From assembly GCA_029953675.1 (NCBI GenBank), contig JAMWBK010000005.1:2127001-2191000 (forward strand): DNA of 64,000 nt, in the 5' to 3' direction. Below the pieces are notes generated by a model, which saw nothing but the letters and a program-made list of their open reading frames with translations, made no database searches and had not been told where the DNA came from. Below are positions 22,368-35,029 of this stretch, piece by piece; within the stretch, counting starts at the first letter, position 1, and each line of letters opens with the position of its first letter. A program made the position numbers and the translations under genes. The DNA is from Rhodosorus marinus (lineage: Eukaryota; Rhodophyta; Stylonematophyceae; Stylonematales; Stylonemataceae).

Positions 22368-22729
22368 ATGTCTGCCTGAAGAGCCATCGAAACCGAAATC
22401 AAGCGCGGGTTGATCCACGTTCCCACCATTAGGCACCGTCTGAATTCTGGAATCCGTATCCGGTGATATAACATGCTAGCTGATTCGGATCTGCGCAGCC
22501 GCTTGGGAACTCGAAACCTAAAGGTACGGCGCGCACTGCTGGGCGGTTTCGTTCTTCGAGCGCAAGTGCGCTTAATACTGCTACGCCTTATCCTGTTGCA
22601 ATTTCAGTTGGCGAGGATGATGACAAGATCCTTAGCTCACGAGCCTCCGACATTAAGAGTCCAACCAGCGAAGGCTAATAGAAGAGCCGAGAGGCTGCAA
22701 ATCGAAGCCAGAGCCTAGTGGGGACCGTG
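22368..22729. other. Intergenic between convergent MED20 and SNIP1-like genes
   Basis: 3' flanks only. A frame at 22473-22718 has no motif. Confidence 0.5.
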
Positions 22730-24292
22730 CTAGTCCACACTCCCATCATTCCCGGAGTCTTCGTGCAGAATAATGTAGTCCCGTGAGGAGGTTCCAAACT
22801 TGATAAGATCCTTCTCAAGGAGCTCATAATATCTAAAAGCAAAAATGACAGCAGTTCACGAGAAAAAGAGAGTTTCAGACGGAATGTGCTGATAGTCTTT
22901 CTGGTCGCGACTTGGTGTAATGCAAGTCAAGGTCCTCGCGCATACAGAGATGCTGGCATACCTCCTTCCGTCTATACGCTCTCCGTTAATCGCAGTGCCA
23001 TTGACAGTATCTAAATCCATAATGTATGGCCGCGGAGGCTTATCTCCAACCTTTCTGTACTGCAGAACTGCATGCTGTTTCGAACAACTCGGGTGGTCCG
23101 TTGGAATATCGACGATGCTCCTATCCCGCCCAAACAGATACGCGCTCTGTCGATGGATTTTATAAAAACTGTGCGTTCGCCGAAGCGGCACCGGGATTGG
23201 GAGTTAGAGACCCATCCAGTGATGAGCGTGGTGCACGTATTGTTTCCAATTCGTGCTGTTGTAGTTTCGGTGAACGAGCAAAATTTGCCACTCACCCTCC
23301 GTCTTCTTCGAGAATAGGTTCCCCGTTCTTAAAGACGTAAAGACGCCATCTCGTCGTTGGCTTTCTTGCGTCGTCAGGTTCCGAAAACTTGAGTTCTATG
23401 CCGGAGGCTGTCGTGTTCTCGACCTTGGCTAGGTTCCCAGACACCTCAAAGTTTGGACGTTCAACGGGCTTGCTGACTTCAGCAGGGTTGTCCTTCTCTG
23501 CGCCCTCGGCGACCTGAGGTCGGCCCCATTGCTCTGCTTTCGGCTGACTGTCGTTATGACCGGCTTGCGGATTCAGTTGTCTAACGGCCTGTTCCTTTTG
23601 CTGCAAGTGCCGTGGAGCAGGATCATTTGCTTTCCGACCGGCTTCGCGATTCGCAATGTCAACGGATATCTTTCTCCCTCGGAACTCGGTACCTGAAAGA
23701 GCACCGTCTGTGACGTTAGTTCTGATGGCTCCAGCTTCGCTGCCAAGGAAGATGTGCGACAAGTCGTACCGGTGAGCATGCAAGCCCTCGCAGCTTGGGC
23801 AATTGAACCGAAGCCAATAAAAGCAAATCCTCGGCCCTCGGTTGTTGTGTCGCCCTCCTCGGCAAGGTTGATCTGCTTCTTGGGAATTGAGATTGACTTC
23901 AATGGTCCCGCCGAGGAGAACAGCTCCCTCAAGTCTTCCTCCTTTACATCGAACGGGAGATTTCCGGCGTACACCTTAAACTCATTTTCCCTTTTTCTTC
24001 TGCCGCCGTACTGATTTCCAGCCACGTTCCGCCTCCCGGAATAATCTGAGTGCCGATCACCTCTACGGGAAAAGCGAGGACTCCTACTCCTCGACCTGCG
24101 AGGTCTTCGCTCAAGGCTCCTGCTTCTCGATCTGCGTCTCCGTTCGGAGCTTCGACTCCTCGATCTGCTTCGACTTCTGGACCTTCGCCGTCGACCTAGG
24201 CTTCGACTCCTCGATCTGCTTCGACTTCTCGAACGCCATCGTAGTTCATTGCTTATACTCCGATTACGGCGTTTTTTCCTATCGGATGGCAT
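22730..24292 (-). CDS. SR-repeat / RRM / FHA protein, SNIP1/DAWDLE family
   Basis: Exons 24292-23770, 23692-23296, 23168-22962 and 22832-22730 (introns 77, 127 and 129 bp), all in phase, give 409 residues. Residues ~18-75 are Arg-Ser repeats. Residues ~100-190 are an RNA-recognition motif with RNP2 (FKVYAGNLPF) and RNP1 (GRGFAFIGF), ending GTEFRGRKISVDIA. A Gln/Pro/Glu linker follows. From ~285 to the end is the FHA domain of human SNIP1 and plant DAWDLE: TRWRLYVFKNGEP, HRQSAYLFGRD, DIPTDHPSCSKQHAVLQYR, PYIMDLDTVNGTAING, YYELLEKDLIKFG. That family binds phosphothreonine partners in splicing and small-RNA biogenesis. The RRM is the oddity: SNIP1 and DAWDLE have an RS region and FHA but no RRM that I know of. 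A nuclear spliceosome-linked role is inferred. Confidence 0.9.
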
Positions 24293-27200
24293 TTTTCCTC
24301 ACACAGTAGGAAACTATGAAGGATGAAGATTATCCCGCATACTAAAAAAGACAAAGCCTAAAAGTTCTGGTCGTGGATACAGTCATCCAAGGCCGACCCA
24401 GAGCCTTGACGGCATGCTCATGGCCGACCAGACCAAACTCCTTGTATCGTAACGTTGAAGGTCTCCTACGCGCTATGCAGGTTAAGACGAGAATGTTTTG
24501 CGTGTCGCCAACTTTCTGAAGCTGTCCGCGGCTAGCGGGTTGCAAGTTAGGAGCTGACTCTTCCACATAATCGTTTCCACAGCTATTGGGGCTAGTTGAA
24601 CCCCCTTTCGTAGTCGGAAGCGAATTCATGGAAGCCACTACCTGAGGGGTTCCAGTGGAACAGAGGAAAACCCTATCTTGCTTGTGTTACTCTGTTTTCT
24701 TTCAAAGAACAACGATTCAAGTCCTAGACAAGTCGATTTCTATCGGACTCTATGCTTGTCAGTCCTTACCTGGACTATCAGATCCAAGGTGAAGAAGAAC
24801 TTAAGCTCCTAGATTCAAATGAAGGTGGACCATCTTGTGTCGTCCTTCGTGACGCCGACATTTTCCAAGAATCTTCTTCGGGAAGGCAAACGTTCTTAGC
24901 CAAAGCTGGAGATTATTTCAGCCACTGTTAGGGTAAAAATTATTACCAAGGTTCTTTAAATGGCATGGTCCGGCCATAAATACGTGAGATGTTCCGCTCA
25001 CTGTTTATGAAATGATATTTCTGGCATTGCTTGCGAGGTTCCTACCAATGTTGCGGGAGATGTCGAAGCCAACTCTAGCACATGTTGCCGCCGTTGCTGC
25101 GGGAGAAGTCTCAGTCATGGGATACTTTAACTGTCCTGGCCAATTCTCTGCCAAATCGGCGAGATAAACCCCAGGCAATGGTTTCGACGTGAAACGTTCT
25201 GCTCAACGCGACGGGCATGTTCAAATGAACGATTAGCCCTGATCAGGGGTTGCACAATGGAGCCTAAGCGCCGGAGGATATGTTCAAAAGCATTGCGAAA
25301 GAATGTAAAAACACACCAAAAAAAACTAATCTTGCCGGAACTACTCAGGCCAGTTGTTGCTCTTTCCACGCCAGAGATACGCCTGTTGCCCGAAGCTAAC
25401 GTCGTACAACAAACCAAACAGGACAACATTCAGGCCTGTGGCCTGCTGAAGGATTCGTTCAGCGCTTAGAACCCTGCACAACCGCCCCCAGTATCCCTCA
25501 TGACCCAATTCCGTGGAGATGACTTAATTTTGACATGCAATCCAATTCAAATAACCGATTAGCCACATCTCAACACACCCTCGAGTCTAAGCACCCGATG
25601 ATGTTTTCAAAAGCACTGCGGAAGAGCGTAAGGCCGCGCCATTCCTTTTCTTTCCGCTAAGGCTCGAAACGTTTTTACAATAAACAGCGGATTATCCACG
25701 GCAAAAGTACAACATTCAACTCAAATACAATTTTCCTTCCGGCAACCCTCCATTCCGGGAGGTCGAGGTCGCACAAATTGTCAGGTGCTCTTTCCGGATT
25801 CGCCACTGCCTCATCCAGAGTCTGGTTGTCCAACCCAACAATGTCCAAGGACGAGACCAAGATCCACGAAACTCAGCATCCTAAAACGCCCATTCAAAGT
25901 GAATCATTCTGGAGAGAAACCGAAATTCGGAATTCTCGGAAATATCATTTTCTTTGCGTCCATAGCGAAGGCGACGAAGTAGAACTAGAGAGAACCAACA
26001 AGCTCTCATTTGAACTGGTATGGATCTGTTGGCAAATGTCCACTTCTGCTTCCTGAACTGAGCTTCGTCTACAAGCTTCTGCCACTTGGGACTCGGTCGA
26101 GGCGAAGTTGAGTTCCAGAAGTGCAGAAATCCGTCTGATCTTCGGATTCATTGAAGATAAATCAACGTGAACTTTTCCTCTTACCCTGGCGAGAAAATTT
26201 CCCAGCGGGGCTTGGCGCGAATACGAATTTCATCCTGTTCGGCCACTTTTCCATTCACTTGCAGAACGCATAATTCCACTTCCGAATTGAAAGAAAGGCG
26301 GACACAATTATCACCGCAACGCCGAAACACGTCCAACCCACGAAGAGCTAACGGCCAACATTTCCAACGAATGAACTGAACTGTACCACCTGCTTTGTAG
26401 TATGTCCAAACCTGTTTCATCTGCTTTCCCTCCAAATCTGCCAGCCTATTTACCTCTGCTAAAAATGACGAAACCTTTCAAACACGCAGTGCTAGGGCTC
26501 TCCTACTTGGTATGGGCCATTCGTATACGGAATCCACTTGCGCTCGGAAGAACCCAAACACATCTCCAAGTAGACTAGCCGGAGTGAACGATCTGTTAGG
26601 ATTCTAAGCACAGTCAATATACCCTAAATACTGATTGTCCGATTTGGGAGATGTAAATTGTTCGATCTATAATACCAAGGTTTTTGCATAGCAGCAAATT
26701 TGACCAATGTGATGCCCTTGGAGATCTTAAACTGCTCATTATTGGCCTAATAAAATAATATTGGTAATATAACTATCAGTACGTTCTGTAAACACCAATT
26801 ACAAGATATGAATTTTACACAAGCATTCATACTCGAAATACATTGTGAGAAACCTTGGATTTTGATGTTGATTTCAGTCTTGAGTCAACTCAGAAATGTG
26901 AAGGGCTTCTTGCATCCTCAGGAAGCAGCTGGCCGGAAGGGTTGGCATTTCCAATGCTGCTGACGGAGAGCGAGCAGCTGGTACATGTTGCTGCATTCCA
27001 TATACACACTTCTCCAACTGAGAATGGACTTGTCACTGTCTTTAAGGTTGAAGCCATTGAGGGTAGGCTCAAGTCCAGAACCCCAGCAAATAGAATTGCG
27101 ATCTGAAGTTTGTGCGCTAGAAAATTCTGCTAGTGATGTTCTGATGGGAGTCCTCATCGCATATGCGGCCGTCTCCGGAGGGAGTGGCAGCTCTACTCAC

Positions 27201-29181
27201 GAGCTCTGGATGTGCGACTCTTAAGTGGTTGGGTGTTTACCAAAACCTAGGAGGGGTATTCGTCCGAGCCGAGGCGTGTTCCGCGATATCATGATCCTCC
27301 TGGTAGAATCAGCTACACGTTTGTTAATATTCGCGTCCATCCCATATCATATCTTCTCCAAGCATATTGCGCTTGAGGAGGAAACGCAGTAGATACCCCT
27401 CTGCAAGATGGAATCTACGTTCATTTCCCTTGAGAATACATCTTCAAGTCTGCTAGGGCCAATGACGAGAAGCTTTTTAGGGTTTTTGAGAACGGATCCA
27501 GCGTCCCGGCCAACGTATCTCAAGCCTGGACTTGGGACGCGCAATTGCCTCGATTCCTGCAAAAAAATCTGTTCCGGGGGTGAAAATAAAAATCATCGTA
27601 GGGTTTTGGCTCTTCGGAATGAATTAAGACTGTGAATCCTAATCACCACTCCCAGCCAATGATATATTAATATAATTTGGATGTATGATATATATATAGA
27701 TTACTATGAAGCAATTTCTGAGTTTTCTTTGTAGACAACATGAGACGCATTTTGTTTATCGCAAAAATCAAAACGATTTCTGTTTAAATTTCCGTGCCCC
27801 CGTAGATTTGGTTAGATTATCTGCTTTAAGCAGTGGAGCTTTCTTTGGCTCTCCCCACCCCCCCCTCCTTCAACGTGGTAAAATGCCATTCGGCGTAAGA
27901 TCCACTCTTCCCTCGGCTTCTCTGCCGCCAAGCTCAACAAGAAAATCTCAAGATTGAGGAGTGGATTTTTAGCGCTGAGGATTCCCAGTGACGAAAGGGG
28001 GGTGTTGGAATGAGAAACAAAGTTTCTAGAAGATTTTTTCCTCTTTTTTCAGAATTTACGTTTTGTCCATGTCCTTGTAAAATTCGTTGTTTTCGACGGC
28101 CTTGGAAAACCCGCAGATTGATTTTCATTGAAAAAAGGACGCAGCAAGCAGCTTCGGCGGTTACCGATTTAAGAAATCGAGGATGAAAGGGGCCTATTTT
28201 GGGGGGGTTAGAGTTGATATGAAAAGTCTCGTGTTTTGGAAACTTTATGTTCAGGTTCACAATCTATTTACCTCATCCGGTCGTTTGATAGTGAAATATA
28301 CAAAACAATTCCTTAGAATTCGGCCCTTTTTATATCGGACGTATCTTCCACCCCCTATTCCCTCACGCTGGTTGCGAGTCCAATCAATTTAGTACAGAGG
28401 AACTGGGGGTTAAGTTGAACAGCGGCGCCTTCTGTTGTCCTGAAATTGACTTTAAAATATATGTATTTATTACGAAAATAGGGTTTAGGGTCGAATGAGA
28501 TCACGGAGGATTCTATTTCACCCCCCAAGCGACTGGCGAAAACAGGAAAGGAAATCGACTACTCCGCAGTAAACCAATCAAATCTTAACAAAGAGGTTCA
28601 ACTACACCCGTCACTGAACTATTGGATAAAAAATGATTCCGGAGGGTAAATAACTCCCCGAGATTCGCCGGGTCGATAGTATTCTGTTTTTTTATTTTTC
28701 CAGCCTTCCTGCCTTCACAGAACCAAAGAAATTTGTGGCTAGCTTGAAATCGCGGCTGCGATGAGCTGTTTTCTGCACCCCCGGGTTGCGATTTTGACTT
28801 GTTGTTAAAATTGGGGGGGTTCGCCATCATCTTTGGTTTTGAGTGGGATAGTGATGTTCTCAAAACCACAGCAGAATGTAAAATGGAACAAGGATGTAAC
28901 CATGTGATGCCGCCGCCGAGGGAGGAAAGAGACATATGTAGTGGGAGTCTTCACCGTGAGGTAAGTTTTTAGGTTGCGGGTGCAGTGGTGCAAGCCTTTG
29001 TATGATTGATTTCTCGGTGCTGTGGTAAACTGGAGAGAGGTCGTGGTTTGTGGGTTGTGAAGGTGAAGGGAGCACTTGGGAGGGTGAGGTCGTGAGAAGG
29101 TTTGGGAATGCTTGCGTGAAGCGCTGGAGCTAGGGTGTGCTTTCTAGAGTTTCTTGTTTTGGTTGGTTCTGTCTTACGCAA
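24293..29181. other. Long gene-poor region
   Basis: Nearly 5 kb without a supportable gene. Frames up to ~108 codons occur on both strands without motifs or start context. A ~90-bp duplicated segment at 25.2/25.5 kb is listed separately. An (AT)n tract lies near 27690. The 3' part of the region is T- and G-rich and leads into the HAT-protein promoter. Consistent with decayed sequence or long regulatory DNA; no transposase or reverse-transcriptase motif was seen. Confidence 0.45.
25216..25631. repeat. Diverged direct repeat, ~95-bp unit
   Basis: 25216-25308 and 25534-25631 align throughout. Both have a CATG start, TCAAATrAmCGATTAGCC, CTAAGC, GATrTkTTCAAAAGCA and TGCGrAAGA blocks in the same order. 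Translated on the minus strand both read like F-R-(N/S)-A-F-E-(H/N)-I, but the frames are broken by stops. The similarity may continue weakly downstream (GTTGCTCTTTCC near 25355 versus GGTGCTCTTTCC near 25783). Probably a decayed duplicated element or pseudogene fragment. Confidence 0.55.
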
Positions 29182-30328
29182 ATGGCTTTCGTGGGTGTTG
29201 TTGGATTTGGAAGAGGCGGAAGGGGCCCGGCTGCATGTAAAAAGGCTGTCGAGGGATCTGGAGTCACGATGAGGGCGGCGAAGATACCTGATAGCAGGGT
29301 AGCTGGTAAGGAGTATCAGAAAGGTGATCCAGAAAATGCACAGGAATATTTCAAGAGCTACGTCGCTACCCACCCGGGAGACTGGCGTATCCGCAAGCAA
29401 TGGGCGGAGTTCGAAAGCCGAAATGGTGCTTTAGACCATGCAGTAGAAATTCTGGAGAAGGCTGTAGAAGATTTCTCTTCTAGGAGCTCGCTTTGGAGTC
29501 TTCTTGCTGGCCTTGAGGAAAGATGTGGGAACCGCAAGAAGGCCGTGGTGGTCTACAAGAAGGCCATCCAGGAGGCTGGAGAGTGCTCGTGTTTGCTTCT
29601 CCCTTGGGCGGTTCTTGAAGCGGAAGTTGGCAATGTGAAGACCGCGCGTGATATTTTCAAGAAGGTTATTGAGCACAACCCAACCGATAAGTAAGAATTT
29701 CTCTTTTCAGGGAACGGAGTAATTCAGTCCTTCGTACATAGTGAACTAATTTCTTCTTTGATTTCCGGAAAACAGAAACGCATACCAGGCATGGGGATAC
29801 ATGGAATTCCACGCGGCGAACGATTTAGCGGCTGCCCGTGCAGTATTCGAGCAGGGCACGAGGTGTTGCCCAGACGCTGCCGGACTGTGGCTTGCGTGGG
29901 CACAACTCGAGGACGAGGCGGGTGACGCCAAGTTGTCTGAGCGCTACTTCTGTGAGGCGGCTATGGCGGATCCTCGCGAGGGATCAATTTGGCATGCATG
30001 GGGCTTGATGGAGGTAGGATTCGAACACATCTAGCGCTGCTTCTGTTGAAGTGAAAGTCCGACACAGGTGAAGAGGAGCTTACGCAAGTATTCGTTTTCT
30101 TGTTTATAGGAGCGACACGGTCATTTTGGTCGTGCAGAGGAACTTTTTGAGCAAGGAATTGTCGTTGCCCCAAGCAGTGGCTCGCTTTGGCTTGCCTGGG
30201 GAAAGATGATTGAGAGGAGAGGAAATGTCAAAAAGGCCCAGAAGATCTACCTTCGCGGTTGCATGCAAGACCCAACCAGCAAAGAGATTCGGCGGGCGCT
30301 CCATGAGAGCGAAACCGTTGGTGCATAG
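29182..30328 (+). CDS. HAT/TPR-repeat RNA-processing-type protein, possibly plastid
   Basis: Three exons, 29182-29690, 29776-30013 and 30110-30328 (introns 85 and 96 bp), give 321 residues. The first ~40 residues (MAFVGVVGFGRGGRG) form a plastid-style leader with Phe at position 3. The rest is a run of ~34-residue half-a-TPR repeats with the W...E/A...G pattern: KQWAEFESRNG, SLLAGLEERCGN, LPWAVLEAEVGN, QAWGYMEFHAAND, LAWAQLEDEAGD, HAWGLMEERHG, LAWGKMIERRGN. Such repeats make an RNA-binding superhelix in plastid mRNA-processing proteins of the HCF107/Mbb1 group and in Crooked-neck-type splicing factors. The leader favours a plastid RNA role, but at 321 residues it is shorter than HCF107. The target RNA cannot be told. 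Confidence 0.8.
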
Positions 30329-31840
30329 GATGGGAGGTTGGGGAGTGTACATAGAAATGTTTAAGGACCAGGAAAGAGCTTTTCCCACTAATGTATTACT
30401 AGTAATCAGGAACTCCAGGAAAACGTAAAACTAATAAGATTCAGAAATTCCGAGAGAAGAGTTCCTTAGGCCCGATGGTTTACGGGCATCAGAATAGAAT
30501 CAGAATAGAACCCTCGAGTTCATCCGCATTCACCTTCAATCGTCGCTCACATCCCAACCAATGGAGAGGGCGTCATTGGTTCGAAAGAATAACATGCATG
30601 TGAAAATACAACCTCATGTTCGCTTCATTACCAGAGAGCAAATTTCACACGAGCGTTGCTCCAACCCCCCGGAAGAAAATTTTGTTCACATCAAGAACAA
30701 AGAAACAAGAAAAAAAGGTGAGAGAATGTGACCAGGTTGGTTTTCCCCTAGGTACCAGAATTTGTAGGAAATATACATGCCCCTCACACTGCTATTCAAA
30801 ACAAAAAGAGGTTTTTGGAAGGGCTTGAACAAACGTACTAATATGTACTAACATAGTAGACAAGTCCATTTCGGACCAGTTCATTTGGCAGGTTTTCGAC
30901 CGGCCGAAAACTGCCAAAAACAAGTCGGCTACCCGCCTTGAGTGCCCGCGAACACCTTAATTCATAGTCTTCTCTTTGTTCTGAACAAAAACGAGGTTCA
31001 TTTTAGTCGTATTGTCCTATTCATGCTAATCACTCTTTTTTTTGCCACCCGTGGCTGGCCCCTGGGGGGGATGCAAGGAGGTTTCTAGAAAGCCATTCTA
31101 AGTCAACAGCGCTTCTCATATTTCAATAGAGTTCTGGGAGGTTTGCCACTGCATCCATTCAAACCAGATTTTAAGCGTTGAATGAACATGGGAGAGTCGA
31201 CAATAGAAAAACGTTTTAAAAAAGGAGCAAGGGCCGAAAACGTCCGTTTTAGAATACCTCGGAAAATGACGCATTACTGTGCCTCCCCGACCAGCTAGTC
31301 GTGAAGCTGGCTGGGACTTACCACCTCTCTGAGGAAGAAGTGGATGAGTACTTGAGCGATGAGGGTATCTGGATGACATACATAGTCGCTGATGTTACGA
31401 TCGACCATATGAGCAAGAGGACATGGAGAGACATCGGAACTAAATGCTCACTGCATTGTGCGGAGGGGAGGAGGGGTGTTGCAGTTTTGCAATCAGTAGG
31501 TCCACTGGTTGTGATCTTCAGAGGTGCTAGTGATTTATAGTACGACATTGTACACGCGGTGGACGGAGCACTCAGCTGAAGGTTGGCAATAAGCTTTTGA
31601 ACTGTTCTAAGACGTAGGAGGTGGGTTGGTTGTGGGCGATAAGGAGGCTCGCTGAAATCCACTGAGGATCTTTTTTATGCGACCAAATAATGTTTGATTC
31701 GGGGTTGATGATCGTACCTGGTGGTTAGTGGGGAGGGAAGTTATTGTTTGAAAGTTTTGCGTGGTTGTTGAGTTTGAATCTGGGGCGGGTAGGGGGTCGA
31801 AAGGGCTTGGTGGTGGTGTGAGGGGAGGGAGGCGGGAAGT
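30329..31840. other. Intergenic upstream of lon
   Basis: About 1.5 kb with only short frames, for example 31301-31540 (+) with no motif. Nothing recognised beyond the presumed lon promoter. Confidence 0.45.
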
Positions 31841-34819
31841 ATGAGCTCTGTTGCGCTTCTCCGAAGCACGTCCTTGTGTCGGACTGGTCCTGCCAGAGGA
31901 CTGCTGTCGTCACCGGTTCTACGGAGGTTTATAGAGGACGACGAGGAGAATGGATCGAGGGCAACGGATATTATTCCCGCCTCGCCGGGAAAAGGAGGCT
32001 TATCGGATCGGAAACCTAAACCGAAGAGTGGATCGTTCCCCGCGGTGCCGTTGTTTAGGCGGCCATTATTTCCTGGAGTCATTGCACCGATCGTAGTCCA
32101 AGATTCTGCTTCTTGCGAGGCGTTCGTCAAGATGCAGGAATCGGGGATCAGAGAAGCAGGACTCTTCCTCCATAAGGCAGTAGGAAAGCAGTCTTTCGCT
32201 TTAAACGAGACGGTGAATATCGAAAAAACTTCTTCCTTGAATTTTAGGCTTTCAAGTTGAAAGCCTTTGGTTTCTGATCCGTGTTCGGGACACTTTCGTC
32301 TTCCGCTTTCTCTCGAACAGCAAGGTATTTCGTTCAACAACGCATCCCAGTTGCACCGTGTTGGCGTTCTTGGTGAGATGATCCGACTCGCTCCTCGACA
32401 AAAGGGAATGGAGTTGACATTCCTGTGTCATCACCGGATCAAGTGGAAATCAGTGGCATCGAAATCGCCGCTGCTGGTGCTTAGAATGGACCCTATTATA
32501 GAGGCGCAGACGGACATTCACGCGATGTCAGTACGGGCGCTATCTCTCGGAGTTGTGGAAACTTTAAAGGAGCTCCTGCAGTCTGGAGCATTCTACAAGG
32601 AGCAACTGGAGCTACTTCTTGAGAGTGTAGATATGAACAACCCGTATCAGCTCGCAGACCTCGGCGCTTGCCTGACCACAGCTGACCCTCAGAAGCTACA
32701 GGAAGTGCTGGAGGAAATGGACCTTGAACTGAGAATGTCAAAGACCTTGAATCTCTTGAAGGCGGAGCTGGAAACCATCAAAGTGCAACGCAAGATTAAC
32801 AAGCAGATAGAGGATTCAATATCGAAAACTCAGAGGCGATTCTTCCTGATGGAGCAGCTGAAACACGTGAAGAAGGAACTAGGAATTGAGAAGGATGAAA
32901 AGGAGGCGCTAATAAGCAAATTTGCGGAGAGGCGGATTAAGAACGGGAACGGTATTCCTGACTATGTGAAGAAAGCTTACAAGGAAGAGATACAAAAGCT
33001 CAGGAGTCTAGAACCGACGGCTTCCGAGTACAGTGTGACGAGAAATTACCTTGAGTGGCTTACTCAGTTGCCGTGGGGAATGTATACAAAGGATCGCCTT
33101 GAGATCAATAGAGCGGAGAAAATCCTAGATCAAGACCATTACGGACTCAAGGATATAAAGGAGAGGATCCTCGAGTTTATCGCAGTTGGGGGCCTTCGAG
33201 GGCAAGTTCACGGCAAGATACTGCTGCTCTCTGGTCCGCCCGGAGTTGGCAAAACCAGCATCGGAAAGAGTATAGCCCGCGCTTTAAACAGAAAGTTCTT
33301 TCGATTCTCGGTGGGAGGAATGAGTGACGTGGCGGAGATCAAGGGACACCGAAGAACGTATGTCGGAGCGATGCCCGGCAAATGCCTTCAGGCACTGAAA
33401 ACCCTGCAAACTTCAAACCCTGTGATCATGATAGACGAAATCGATAAACTCGGGCGTGGTTGGCAGGGAGATCCGGCCTCTGCACTTCTCGAGGTGCTCG
33501 ATCCGGAACAGAACGGGTCGTTTGTGGATCTCTACTTGGATCTACCGGTAGACCTGTCCAAGGTTCTCTTTATATGCACTGCGAATGTTACCGATACCAT
33601 ACCCGAGCCCCTATTGGATAGGATGGAAAATATTCGGCTACCGGGTTATGTCCTAGAGGAAAAGGTCGCAATTGCAAAGAAGTACCTCTACCCTCAGGCC
33701 CTTAAGGAGTCCGGTTTGAGTAAGAAGCAGGTGACGATCAGGGAACCCGTGTTTAAGGCTTTGGCACAGAACTATTGTCGTGAGGCTGGAGTGCGAAACT
33801 TGAGAAGTACTGTGGAGAAGGTGCTCCGGAAGATAGCCCTTCAAGTGCAGAAGGGTGATAAACGCAAGGCAATAACAGTAAATAGTGCAAATCTACAGAC
33901 GTACGTTGGGAAACCCAAGTTCCAGTCTGAGAGGTTGTTCGAGGTGGCCCCCCCGGGAGTCTCAACTGGTCTTGCCTGGACATCTATGGGAGGCGCAACA
34001 CTGTACATTGAAAGCATAAAGACGGATTCGACGAAGCCCGGATTCCGAACGACTGGACAGATGGGTGATGTTATGAAGGTATGTCTAAATCCCGCGACTG
34101 GGAACTGACGCATAACACTTGTTTTCTCAACTACTGCCTTCGTTTCATCCTCGAAAACAGGAGAGCTCGGAGATCTCGTTTTCCTATGCCAAGTCTGACT
34201 TGCTGAGAAGATCTCCATCCAACGAGTTCTTTGAAAAGGCGAACCTCCACATGCATATTCCGGAGGGTGCTACTCCAAAGGTATCCTTAGGCAAGGCCGT
34301 TGTTCGTTCCTGCTTGCTCAACTTTGTACTGATGCCCTTTTCGGATGGAATCTAGGATGGACCTTCTGCAGGAGTTACCATGGTCACTTCTATGCTGTCC
34401 CTAGCACTTGGAGAACGGGTAAGTGATAATTTGGCGATGACCGGGGAGCTCACCCTAACCGGAGTAGTCCTCCCCGTTGGGGGAATTCGGGAAAAGATCA
34501 CCGCCGCGAAAAGGTACGCTGGCGCCTTCATGTTTCACAGAATGGTAGTCTGAATTCAACTCAGTCACAGATTGCCATCAACTGACTCGAAGAGCTCGCT
34601 TCTCCACTCTACCGTCTCGGACAAACCAGGAGCGGGGTCACAAAGGTCATTCTCCCCAAACTCAATGAGAAGGACTGGGACGAACTGCCGGACTTTATTA
34701 GGGAGGGAATTTCAGTCCATTTTTGTGAGAATTATGACCAGGTTTTCGATCTGGCCTTCCCGAATATAAGTTCGGAGTACCGGAAGAAGGACCAGCAGCC
34801 CATTGCCGCATCGGCTTAA
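31841..34819 (+). CDS. LON1: Lon protease, mitochondrial
   Basis: ATP-dependent serine protease of the mitochondrial matrix. Exons 31841-32212, 32321-34078, 34161-34280, 34356-34513 and 34630-34819 join in phase to 865 residues. The first junction (32212/32321) is the least certain, because the exon end within the LAN domain is weakly conserved. The N-terminus ([16 protein letters not shown]) suits a mitochondrial presequence. The LAN domain begins at [12 protein letters not shown], and a long helical stretch includes [16 protein letters not shown]. Walker A is GPPGVGKTS and Walker B is VIMIDEIDK. The protease dyad is S754 (DGPSAGVTM) and K797 ([12 protein letters not shown]), 43 residues apart as in E. 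coli Lon. The peroxisomal alternative is less likely: there is a presequence and no SKL-type C-terminus (it ends IAASA). Confidence 0.95.
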
Positions 34820-35029
34820 GTCATCTTTTGTAGAATTTTCAAACAAGCAAAGAATCCATGTTCTCCGTTTTCGTTTTTGTTAGCGTCTGCCGGGAAGCCA
34901 TTGTAAAGCAATTCTAATTGTGTGCAGATGAGTCTTAGCCAGCCTCTCCAGATCGGGGAGAACAAAACTCCAAAACACACATCGGACAGCGGGTTCCTTT
35001 GTTACAGTCAGTAGTTCCACTCTTTTACC

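Noticed and set aside
34514-34629. Alternative acceptor at the CAG near 34568 for the last Lon intron
   Set aside because: Gives an early stop. The AG at 34629 restores the conserved [10 protein letters not shown] segment.
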